Shown piece after piece: positions 1 through 5,941 of a stretch of DNA of 23,454 nt; position 1 is the first letter of the stretch, and the number at the start of each line of letters is the position of its first letter. The stretch is from positions 1-23,454 of the forward strand of contig CAZYWP010000037.1 of NCBI GenBank assembly GCA_964651495.1, given 5' to 3'. Below the pieces are notes generated by a model. The model was not told the DNA's origin. It worked only from the letters and a program-made list of their open reading frames with translations, and did not search any database. The stretch comes from CAZNVB01 sp964651495 (GTDB lineage: Bacteria; Acidobacteriota; Aminicenantia; Aminicenantales; UBA8522). The position numbers were made by a program, and so were the translations under genes.

Positions 1-220
1 ACTTCCGCAGGATGACCAAGGACGACTCGCTTCCCACGGTGACCGCCGTGACCTTGCCGCCTTTGGCCTCGCGGATTCGCAGCGCCTCTTCCATCGCATA
101 CTCATCATAGGGGCTGATGATAAAATTCAACCCCTCCTCGACCACGGAATTCGTCTCCTGGTTGATTTTGATCTTTGATTCCGTGTCAGGAACTCTCTTG
201 ACAAAGACCAGGATGTTCAT
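1..220 (-). CDS. etfB: Electron transfer flavoprotein beta subunit, N-terminal part (runs off left edge)
   Basis: The first 73 codons are visible and begin MNILVFVKRVPDTESKIKIN. They continue with a stretch containing ISPYDEYAMEEALRIREAK and the strand GKVTAVTVG. This is the typical EtfB start: the VKxVPD segment, then the (N/S)PYDExAxEEA(L/I)R helix of the adenine-nucleotide-binding alpha/beta domain. EtfB pairs with EtfA (FAD) to pass electrons from acyl-CoA and other dehydrogenases to the membrane quinone pool, or takes part in bifurcation. The ATG at 220-218 overlaps the fabF stop in an ATGA, so translation is probably coupled to fabF and the gene shares the fab operon transcript. Bifurcating and classical types cannot be told apart from this fragment. 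EtfA would be expected just beyond the edge. Confidence 0.9.
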   Translation of the reverse strand, partial: MNILVFVKRVPDTESKIKINQETNSVVEEGLNFIISPYDEYAMEEALRIREAKGGKVTAVTVGSESSLVILRK

Positions 221-1500
221 TTTCCCCTCTCTTCATAGCGTCTCAGGACGAGACAGCCGTTCGTCCCCCCGAACCCGAACGAATTGCTCAGCCCGCAGAC
301 AATCTCCGCCGGCCGCGGCCGGTTGGGCACGTAGTCGAGGTCGCACTCGGGGTCGGGATGCTCATAATTGATGGTCGGCGTCATGACCTGGTTGGCCAGG
401 CAAAGCGCGGTGATCCCCGCTTCCACCGCGCCGGCCGCGCCCAGCAGATGCCCCATCATCGATTTGGTCGAATTGACGCCGATGCGATAGGCCTGCTCGC
501 CGAAGGCCTTCTTGATGGCCAGGGTCTCGACCTTGTCATTGTAGGGTGTGGACGTCCCATGGGCGTTGATGTAGCCGATCTCAGCCGGGTCGATGGCTGC
601 ATCCGCCAAGGCCCGCAGCATCACTGCCTTCGCGCCTTCGCCGTCAAGGGAGGGCGCCGCCACATGGTAGGCGTCGGCGTTCATGCCGTAGCCGATGACC
701 TCAGCATAAATCTTCGCGTTGCGCTTCAGGGCCGCGCCGAGCTCCTCCAGGAGCAGGACCCCGGCTCCCTCGCCCATGACGAACCCATCCCGCTCGGCGT
801 CAAAGGGCCGGGACGCCCGCTGCGGCTCGTCGTTCCGCACCGAAAGGGCGCGGAGGGCGCAGAACCCGGCCACCCCGAGCGGGGTGATGGGCGCCTCCGC
901 CCCCCCCGCCAGCATACGGTCGGCGTCGTTCCGGGCGATCAAGCGGAAGGAATCGCCGAGGGCATGGGTGCTTGTCGCGCAGGCCGTCGCCGTGGCGGAG
1001 TTCGGGCCTTTGCTCTTGTACTTGATCGAGATGTGTCCGGCCGCTTCGTTGATGATGATCGAGACGAGGAAGAACGGGGAAACGCGGTCCGGCCCCTTCT
1101 CCAGCAGGATTTTATGGCTCTCTTCGATCGAGGCCAGCCCGCCGATCCCGGAGCCGATATAGACGCCTGTCCTGTCGCCCTCCAGCAAGGCCGGGTTGAT
1201 GCCGGAGTCGTCCACGGCCAGCGCCGCGGCGGCCAGGGCGAACTGGATAAAGGGGTCGATCTTGCGGGCCTCTTTCCGGTCGATGAAGAGAAGGGGGTCG
1301 AAACCCGGCACCTCGCCGGCGAACCGGGTCGAGTGCCTGGAAGCGTCAAACCGCGTGATCGGGCCGATTCCGCTCCGCCCGCGCAGGAGGGCGTCCCAGT
1401 TCGTCTGCCTCCCGATGCCCAGGGGCGTCACCAGGCCGATGCCCGTGACCACGACCCGGCGTGCGGAAGTCGCCTTCGGAACGGCGCAGAAAGCATCCAT
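217..1500 (-). CDS. fabF: 3-oxoacyl-[ACP] synthase II (KAS II)
   Basis: Condensing enzyme of type II fatty acid synthesis: it elongates acyl-ACP with malonyl-ACP in the cytoplasm. The protein has 427 residues, the usual length plus about 11 N-terminal residues. The thiolase-fold catalytic set is complete: nucleophile Cys174 in TATACATSTHA, His314 in INAHGTSTPYND, Lys346 in NSTKSMMGH, His351, and the C-terminal GFGGTN loop at 409-414. The spacing of these residues equals that of E. coli FabF shifted by 11. It starts at ATG 1500, 15 bases after the acpP stop, with no strong ribosome-binding site, so reinitiation from acpP is likely. It ends in an ATGA overlap with etfB. The active-site histidines mark a FabF/FabB-type enzyme and not FabH; length and sequence favour FabF. 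Confidence 0.96.
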   Translation of the reverse strand: MDAFCAVPKATSARRVVVTGIGLVTPLGIGRQTNWDALLRGRSGIGPITRFDASRHSTRFAGEVPGFDPLLFIDRKEARKIDPFIQFALAAAALAVDDSGINPALLEGDRTGVYIGSGIGGLASIEESHKILLEKGPDRVSPFFLVSIIINEAAGHISIKYKSKGPNSATATACATSTHALGDSFRLIARNDADRMLAGGAEAPITPLGVAGFCALRALSVRNDEPQRASRPFDAERDGFVMGEGAGVLLLEELGAALKRNAKIYAEVIGYGMNADAYHVAAPSLDGEGAKAVMLRALADAAIDPAEIGYINAHGTSTPYNDKVETLAIKKAFGEQAYRIGVNSTKSMMGHLLGAAGAVEAGITALCLANQVMTPTINYEHPDPECDLDYVPNRPRPAEIVCGLSNSFGFGGTNGCLVLRRYEERGK

Positions 1501-1515
1501 AAAAGATGGGATCGT

Positions 1516-1758
1516 CTATTTGACGCGCGAGAGGATGTAGTCAAGGGCTTTGCCGACCGTAGTCAGCTTTTCCGCTTCTTCGTCCGGGATGTCGAGTTGG
1601 AATTCATCCTCCAGGGCCATCACGAGCTCTACGGTATCCAACGAATCGGCGCCGAGGTCTTCGATGAACGACGCGTTCTCCGTCACCTGATCTTCTCCAA
1701 TGCTCAGCTTGTCGGCCACGATCGCTTTCACCTTTTTCAAAAGTTCATCTTTTTCCAT
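1516..1758 (-). CDS. acpP: Acyl carrier protein
   Basis: An acidic 80-residue protein with the carrier motif GADSLDTVELVMALEDEF. Ser39 is the expected 4'-phosphopantetheine attachment site. It carries growing acyl chains between FabG, FabF and the acyltransferases. The reading frame also has a GTG two codons upstream (1764). That GTG overlaps the strong Shine-Dalgarno sequence GAGGAGGTG at 1770-1762, so the ATG at 1758, five bases after the ribosome-binding site, is the real start. The gene sits 28 bases after fabG and 15 before fabF, the classic fabG-acpP-fabF order. This is the strongest ribosome-binding site in the operon, which fits the high ACP demand of the cell. Confidence 0.97.
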   Translation of the reverse strand: MEKDELLKKVKAIVADKLSIGEDQVTENASFIEDLGADSLDTVELVMALEDEFQLDIPDEEAEKLTTVGKALDYILSRVK

Positions 1759-1786
1759 GTTCACCTCCTCAATTTATCTCAAGCCG

Positions 1787-2533
1787 TTAAGTGTACATCC
1801 CGCCGTTGACGTGGATGACCTGGCCTGTGATGTACGACGCCTGGTCGGACAGAAGGAATTTGACCGCCTGGGCCACATCGTCGGGCGTCCCCATCCGCTT
1901 CATCGGGATGATCTCGAGGAACGCTTTTTTAACTGCTTCGGGCAGGCCCTCCGTCATCGCCGTGGCGATGTAGCCGGGCGCCACGGCGTTGACCGTGATT
2001 CCACGGCCGGCCACCTCCCTGGCCAGCGATTTGGTCAGCCCGATGACGCCCGCCTTGGAGGCGGAATAGTTGGCCTGACCGGGATTCCCCATGACCCCGA
2101 CGACCGACGAGATATTGACGATCCGGCCGAAGCGGCTGCCGACCATCGAACGGATGGCCGCCCGGCAGAAATTGAAAACGCCCTTCAGGTTGACGGAGAT
2201 GACCGCATCCCACTCGTCCTCGCCCATCCGCATCAGCAGGTTGTCTCTGGTGATCCCGGCGTTGTTGACGAGATAGTCGAGCTTCTGATGCTCCTTGACA
2301 ACATCATCGACCACTGCCGTCGCCTGGTCGAGGCGGGAGACATCGGCCGCGCGGACGGCAGCCCGCCCTCCTGCCTCTCGTGCCTTTTCCGCCACCGCCT
2401 CCAGCTTGTCTTTCTGGATGTCCACCAGGACAAGGAGCAACCCCTCTCTCGCCAGCTCGAGGGCGATTCGCTCTCCGATGCCCTGCGAGGCGCCGGTGAC
2501 CAGCGCCACCTTGCCCGTAAAAGCCAGACTCAA
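1787..2533 (-). CDS. fabG: 3-oxoacyl-[ACP] reductase
   Basis: NADPH-dependent reductase of type II fatty acid synthesis, a 248-residue short-chain dehydrogenase. Visible motifs are the cofactor glycine motif TGASQGIG (13-20), NNAG (90-93) and the catalytic set Ser143 (ISSVVG), Tyr156 and Lys160 (YSASK). An open frame extends 41 codons further upstream, but that extension is arginine-rich and unlike the family. AAGGAG lies six bases before a TTG at 2533, giving the N-terminus MSLAFTGKVALVTG and a normal length. The TTG start is therefore preferred; a rare start codon may lower expression relative to acpP. There are 71 bases between rpmF and this start and 28 bases to acpP. Confidence 0.94.
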   Translation of the reverse strand: MSLAFTGKVALVTGASQGIGERIALELAREGLLLVLVDIQKDKLEAVAEKAREAGGRAAVRAADVSRLDQATAVVDDVVKEHQKLDYLVNNAGITRDNLLMRMGEDEWDAVISVNLKGVFNFCRAAIRSMVGSRFGRIVNISSVVGVMGNPGQANYSASKAGVIGLTKSLAREVAGRGITVNAVAPGYIATAMTEGLPEAVKKAFLEIIPMKRMGTPDDVAQAVKFLLSDQASYITGQVIHVNGGMYT

Positions 2534-2604
2534 AACGGACTCCTTGAATGAAATATGAACCGCAGGCCGCCTCTCGCATCCGCGGCGATTGTCATCGCTC
2601 CCCC

Positions 2605-2790
2605 TTATTCTGCTTCGGCTTCTGCGATCACCTGCCGGCCGCGGTAAAACCCGCATTCGGGGCAGGCCCGATGGGGCAGCTTGGGTGTACCGCAGTTCGA
2701 GCAGATAGAAAAGGTCGGAAGAGTGAGGGCGTCGTGCGCCCGGCGTCTTCCCTTGCGTGAATGGGAATGTCTTCGTTTTGGGTTGGGCAT
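2605..2790 (-). CDS. rpmF: Large ribosomal subunit protein bL32, zinc-binding form
   Basis: A small basic protein of 61 residues starting MPNPKRRHSHSRKGRRRAHD, the typical bL32 N-terminus. A four-cysteine zinc ribbon follows (Cys30, Cys33, Cys43, Cys46). The acidic tail IAEAEAE is slightly longer than in many homologues. The ATG directly abuts the TAA of yceD (TAAATG, no gap), so the two are co-translated. The yceD-rpmF pair next to fatty-acid genes is widespread in bacteria and links ribosome and lipid synthesis. Confidence 0.95.
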   Translation of the reverse strand: MPNPKRRHSHSRKGRRRAHDALTLPTFSICSNCGTPKLPHRACPECGFYRGRQVIAEAEAE

Positions 2791-3309
2791 TTAACTCTTA
2801 TCTCTCACCAAATATTTAAGCTTGCTCAGCCTGGGGTCCTCCTCTTTCACCTGGCAGGCGCAGTTGTCGTCCCGGCGGACCTGGCCGCACACGGCGCAGA
2901 TGCCCTCGCAGTCCGCCGAACAGAGCGGCTTGAGGGGAAAGGTCAGGTTGAGCTGCTCCAGGATGACCTCGCGGAGGTCAAGCTGGTTGTCCCGGAAGGA
3001 ACCCCTGTCCATGTCTTCTTCCTCCAGTTCTTCCTTCATCATATCCAATTCTTCCGGGAGATAAACCAGGTCGAAATTCGAATCCACGGGAAACTCAAAA
3101 GGGGTCAGGCAGCGGCTGCAGATAAAGCTCAGCCAGGCGGTCAGCCTGCCCTTGATCCAGATCTCGTCGCCGACCTTGCGGATGAGGACGTCGGCATGAG
3201 CCGGGGCCAGGAAAACGGCGTTCTCCTCGACCAGGTCGATGTTGAGGAACTCGAAATTCCTGGTCACGGAGAACCCATCCTGGGGGATTTTATCAATATG
3301 GATGATCAT
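2791..3309 (-). CDS. yceD: YceD/DUF177 family protein (23S rRNA accumulation protein)
   Basis: A 172-residue cytoplasmic protein of the DUF177 family. In E. coli and plants, members are linked to 23S rRNA accumulation or processing. Cysteines fall in two clusters: Cys64/Cys67 (CSRC) and a C-terminal group from Cys130 to Cys152 that includes GICAVCG and CAC, the family's usual zinc-binding-like pattern. A very acidic segment lies at about 91-101 (MKEELEEEDMD). The start at ATG 3309 lies about 27 bases after the predicted transcription start of a near-consensus promoter. Only a purine stretch resembling a weak ribosome-binding site precedes it. It is the first gene of the operon and its stop touches the rpmF start. 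The family assignment is firm; the molecular function is inferred from the family. Confidence 0.9.
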   Translation of the reverse strand: MIIHIDKIPQDGFSVTRNFEFLNIDLVEENAVFLAPAHADVLIRKVGDEIWIKGRLTAWLSFICSRCLTPFEFPVDSNFDLVYLPEELDMMKEELEEEDMDRGSFRDNQLDLREVILEQLNLTFPLKPLCSADCEGICAVCGQVRRDDNCACQVKEEDPRLSKLKYLVRDKS

Positions 3310-3342
3310 TTTTCTTTTGGTTTCTCGGTCGAAGTTCGTCCT

Positions 3343-3370
3343 ATTATACCATCTGCCCCCCCAATGTCAA
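3343..3370 (-). promoter_or_regulatory. Sigma70 promoter of the yceD-rpmF-fab operon
   Basis: On the minus strand, TTGACA (3370-3365) is a perfect -35 box. A 16-base spacer separates it from a perfect TATAAT (3348-3343), which is preceded by TGG, an extended -10. The predicted transcription start is near 3336, giving a leader of about 27 bases. This is the closest match to consensus in the window, as expected for a ribosomal-protein and lipid-synthesis operon. Confidence 0.85.
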
Positions 3371-3453
3371 TTGAATCCCGGGTTGGGTTCGCCAGCGCGT
3401 TTGTCGTCTCTAAAAGGAGCCCAAGGACACCCGGAAGTCACCTCCTCTGTTCA

Positions 3454-3482
3454 TTGACATGAATCCGCCCGGATGCTAATAA
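3454..3482 (+). promoter_or_regulatory. Possible promoter of the hydrolase-acyltransferase pair
   Basis: A perfect TTGACA at 3454-3459 is followed after 17 bases by TAATAA (3477-3482), a poor -10 that is rescued in part by an upstream TGC (extended -10). Transcription would start near 3489. That lies downstream of the first ATG at 3473, which supports the ATG at 3497 as the true start. The site is divergent from the yceD promoter, with about 84 bases between the two -35 boxes. Confidence 0.5.
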
Positions 3483-3496
3483 AGGGATGGATAACA

Positions 3497-4243
3497 ATGA
3501 GAAGTCTCGCCGATCTAGCTGTTTTCGCCCTTCTATTGGCTGCCGTCCGGTTCAACTCGGCCGGTCCGCAGAATCCGGACCAGGGCCCCAGAGAGTACGT
3601 TGTTCTGCTCCACGGGCTCGGCCGAACCCACCGATCCCTGGAAAAGCTGGCCGCCCGCCTCTCCAGCCAAGGCTATTCCGTCGTCAACGTTGAGTATCCA
3701 ACCCTTAAGCAATCTATAGAATACCTGGCCGATGAAGCTCTCCATCCGGAGATCGAACGAATCCGGCGCTCCTCTCCGGATAAAATTCATTTTGTGACGC
3801 ATTCGATGGGGGGTATCGTGGTCCGCTATTACCTCCAACACCATCCCCTGGAGAACCTGGGACGGGTGGTCATGTTGAGCCCGCCGAATCAGGGGAGTGA
3901 GCTTGTCGACCATATGAAGAGCATCCCGCTCATCGAAAAACTGCTCAGCCCGGCCGCCCGGGAGCTGGGGACGGACCGGGAGAGCCTTCCCGTGAAACTG
4001 GGAAGGCCCGCTTTCGAACTGGGTGTCATCGCCGGGAAAAAAAGCCACAACCCGCTCAATTCACTGATTATCGACGGCCCGGATGACGGGACCGTCTCCG
4101 TGAAGAGCGCCCGTATCGCAGGCATGGACGATTTCCTGTTGTTGCCCTACAGCCACCGCAGCATCCTGAAGAGCGAAAAGGTTATCGATCAGGTCCTCCA
4201 TTTTCTCAAGCACGGCGTCTTTAAGCGCGAACCCGGCGGTTGA
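3497..4243 (+). CDS. Exported alpha/beta-hydrolase, lipase/esterase-like
   Basis: A 248-residue alpha/beta-hydrolase with an N-terminal export signal (MRSLADLAVFALLLAAV, then a likely cleavage region). The fold signature is clear: the oxyanion strand VVLLHGLGRT, the nucleophile elbow THSMGG (Ser103), an acid in DGPDDGTVSV (Asp196 or Asp197) and His210 in PYSHRS. SPPNQGSEL after the nucleophile is typical of the LipA/PGAP1-like triacylglycerol lipase and esterase group. It probably acts on ester bonds in the periplasm or outside the cell; the substrate is unknown. The ATG at 3497 is chosen over the in-frame ATG at 3473 because a GGGA-type ribosome-binding site and the possible transcription start fit it better. 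Ten bases separate it from the downstream acyltransferase, so the two are probably co-transcribed. Confidence 0.82.
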   Translation: MRSLADLAVFALLLAAVRFNSAGPQNPDQGPREYVVLLHGLGRTHRSLEKLAARLSSQGYSVVNVEYPTLKQSIEYLADEALHPEIERIRRSSPDKIHFVTHSMGGIVVRYYLQHHPLENLGRVVMLSPPNQGSELVDHMKSIPLIEKLLSPAARELGTDRESLPVKLGRPAFELGVIAGKKSHNPLNSLIIDGPDDGTVSVKSARIAGMDDFLLLPYSHRSILKSEKVIDQVLHFLKHGVFKREPGG

Positions 4244-4253
4244 ATCGGCCGAG

Positions 4254-5516
4254 ATGGAAGATCCTCATTCCCCCATTTTCAAGCTGTCTAAAAGGCGAGT
4301 CTTGATCAGCCGGCTGCTCGCCGATTCCCAAGTTTTCAAAGCCGCCGGCGAGCACGCCCGGGAGCAGGGCGTGTCCCTGGAAACGGCCTTCCGGAAGGTC
4401 AAACGCTACGCTGAGGAAATCGTCCCGGCCCCCAATATTTATCTCTATTTCCGCCTCGGCAGCTGGCTCGGAAAATTTCTCGTCCGGACGCTCTATCGTG
4501 TCCGCCTCGGGTTCTCGGACGAGGCCGGATATCGGAGCATTGCGCCGAAGGCCAGCCTCGTCTATATCATGAACCATCGCAGCAACATGGATTATGCCCT
4601 CCTGGGATATCTCTCTTTGAAGAGGACCGCCCTGAGTTTTGCCGTGGGCGAGTGGGCGCGAGTCTGGCCTCTGCGACCGCTGGTCAAAGGCATGGGCGCA
4701 TTTTTCATCCGGCGGGGCTCGCAAAACCCGCTCTATCGCGCCGTCCTGGCTCGGCATGTCCAGATGGCGGCCGAAATTGGAGTCGTCCAGGCGATCTACC
4801 CCGAAGGCCGGCTGAGCCGGGACGGAGGGCTGGCGGAGCCCAAGATCGGCCTGCTGGATTACCTGCTCCGCTCGTTCAACCAGAGCCAGGACCGAGACCT
4901 CGTGTTCATCCCGGTGGCCGTCAATTATGACCGGGTTCTGGAAGACCGGACATTGCTCCTGAGCGCGGACCCGGCCTCAGCCCGGAAATCCCGTCTCCGG
5001 GTGGCGCTGACCACCTTTGATTTCCTGAAGCGCAACCTTGGGCTGATGGTTCGAGGCGGCTGGCACAGGTTCGGGTATGCGGTAGTCAATTTCGGCGCGC
5101 CCGTTTCCCTGAGAGAATACGCGAACTCGCGCGGACTCGATTTCCGCAGACAGCCGAAGGAAGCGCGGATTGAAAAAGTCCAGGAGTTCGCACGCGACCT
5201 GATGAAAGCCGTTAAAGACATTATGCCCGCCGTCCCCGTCGCCCTGGTCTCCACCGTATTCTTGAAAAACCCGGCTGAAGCCCTCTCGCCCCAGGAGTTA
5301 CAAGCACGCACCTTCCGTTTGATCGAAAGGCTGGAAGCGAAAGGCGCCCGTGTTTACATCCCCAGGCAGGACCGTATCTACGCCGCAAAAGTCGGCCTGC
5401 GGATGCTGACTCTGCGGCATCTGATTGTGAAAGCGGACGGCCGCTTCCTCGTCGTCCCCGAGGAGCTGGCGCTTCTGAGATTCTACGCCAACTCCATCGC
5501 CTATTGGCTGGCCTGA
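4254..5516 (+). CDS. PlsB-like glycerol-3-phosphate/lysophospholipid acyltransferase
   Basis: A 420-residue member of the glycerolipid acyltransferase family. The four usual blocks appear in order: NHRSNMD (His108-x4-Asp113, the catalytic HX4D), GAFFIRRGS (148-156), the glycerol-phosphate-binding YPEGRLSRDG (182-191) and FIPVAVNYDRV (218-228). Spacing and wording are closer to the PlsB/DHAPAT branch than to PlsC. The protein is about half the length of E. coli PlsB (about 800 residues) and lacks its long N-terminal region. It likely acylates glycerol-3-phosphate or a lysolipid at the inner membrane. It follows the hydrolase by 10 bases with only a GAG-type ribosome-binding site. The C-terminal 180 residues have no motif I recognise. 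Confidence 0.8.
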   Translation: MEDPHSPIFKLSKRRVLISRLLADSQVFKAAGEHAREQGVSLETAFRKVKRYAEEIVPAPNIYLYFRLGSWLGKFLVRTLYRVRLGFSDEAGYRSIAPKASLVYIMNHRSNMDYALLGYLSLKRTALSFAVGEWARVWPLRPLVKGMGAFFIRRGSQNPLYRAVLARHVQMAAEIGVVQAIYPEGRLSRDGGLAEPKIGLLDYLLRSFNQSQDRDLVFIPVAVNYDRVLEDRTLLLSADPASARKSRLRVALTTFDFLKRNLGLMVRGGWHRFGYAVVNFGAPVSLREYANSRGLDFRRQPKEARIEKVQEFARDLMKAVKDIMPAVPVALVSTVFLKNPAEALSPQELQARTFRLIERLEAKGARVYIPRQDRIYAAKVGLRMLTLRHLIVKADGRFLVVPEELALLRFYANSIAYWLA

Positions 5517-5542
5517 CCGGGTGATAAACGCCTTTGTGAATT

Positions 5543-5603
5543 TCGCCCGGGATAACGCATATTAAGGGTATTCCCCGGATGTTTGATTTATCCCGGCGGG
5601 CGA
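5543..5603. repeat. Imperfect inverted repeat overlapping the next promoter
   Basis: TCGCCCGGGATAA at 5543-5555 pairs with TTATCCCGGCGGGCGA at 5588-5603. Seven bases (GGGATAA/TTATCCC) and then six (TCGCCC/GGGCGA) pair, with a three-base bulge in the right arm. The right arm lies in the spacer of the TTGATT-TATAAT promoter, so it could be an operator. It could also be the transcription end of the acyltransferase gene, but there is no U-tract. Confidence 0.45.
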
Positions 5604-5610
5604 GTATAAT
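5583..5610 (+). promoter_or_regulatory. Promoter upstream of the 96-aa protein and polA
   Basis: TTGATT (5583-5588) is followed after 16 bases by a perfect TATAAT (5605-5610). The start of transcription would fall at about 5617, next to the ATG at 5618, so the message may be nearly leaderless. If transcription starts further upstream, AGGA at 5611-5614 could serve as the ribosome-binding site. Confidence 0.6.
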
Positions 5611-5617
5611 AGGAAAA

Positions 5618-5908
5618 ATGGCGGGATTCAACACCGAAATCAAGTACAAGGGCGCCCTTTTTCACATTCAGACCCAGGACGTCGGCCCGAGCGCCCGCTG
5701 CATCGAATCGCTGATCTACAAATCGGGCAAACTCCTCTCCTCGCGCAAGGCCTTCTATACCCCCTTCCTTGGCAGCCCGCGGCTTCAAGACAAGATCCAG
5801 CAGCTGCTGGAGGAGCAGCACGGCGCGGTCCTCAAGGAAATCGCCGAGGGGAAGTTTGAACACTATCTCACTCCTGACGAGAGGCTCGCCGATCCCGACA
5901 AAACCTGA
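5618..5908 (+). CDS. Conserved-looking small protein of unknown function
   Basis: A 96-residue soluble protein beginning MAGFNTEIKYKGALFHIQTQ. It reads as a short beta-rich N-terminal half (about 1-50: EIKYKGALFHIQTQDVG, then SLIYKSGKLLSSRKAFY) followed by a helical, charged C-terminal half (LQDKIQQLLEEQHGAVLKEI). No signal peptide, membrane segment or cysteine motif is present. I recall similar short proteins opening with the same 'GFNTEI..G..(F/Y)HIQT' pattern in other bacteria, always as hypothetical proteins, but could not check this. The ATG at 5618 is preferred over the one at 5579, which lies upstream of the predicted promoter. The gene is 33 bases upstream of polA and probably on the same transcript. 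Confidence 0.72.
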   Translation: MAGFNTEIKYKGALFHIQTQDVGPSARCIESLIYKSGKLLSSRKAFYTPFLGSPRLQDKIQQLLEEQHGAVLKEIAEGKFEHYLTPDERLADPDKT

Positions 5909-5941
5909 TGGATTCTTGCCGCCAAGAGGATTGCTCCCCTT

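Noticed and set aside
358..1809. 483-codon plus-strand frame opposite fabF and acpP
   Set aside because: It is arginine/glycine-rich with no domain; the opposite strand carries two canonical genes.
2534..2656. 41-residue N-terminal extension of fabG
   Set aside because: It is arginine-rich and unlike any FabG; a TTG with a good ribosome-binding site gives the usual length.
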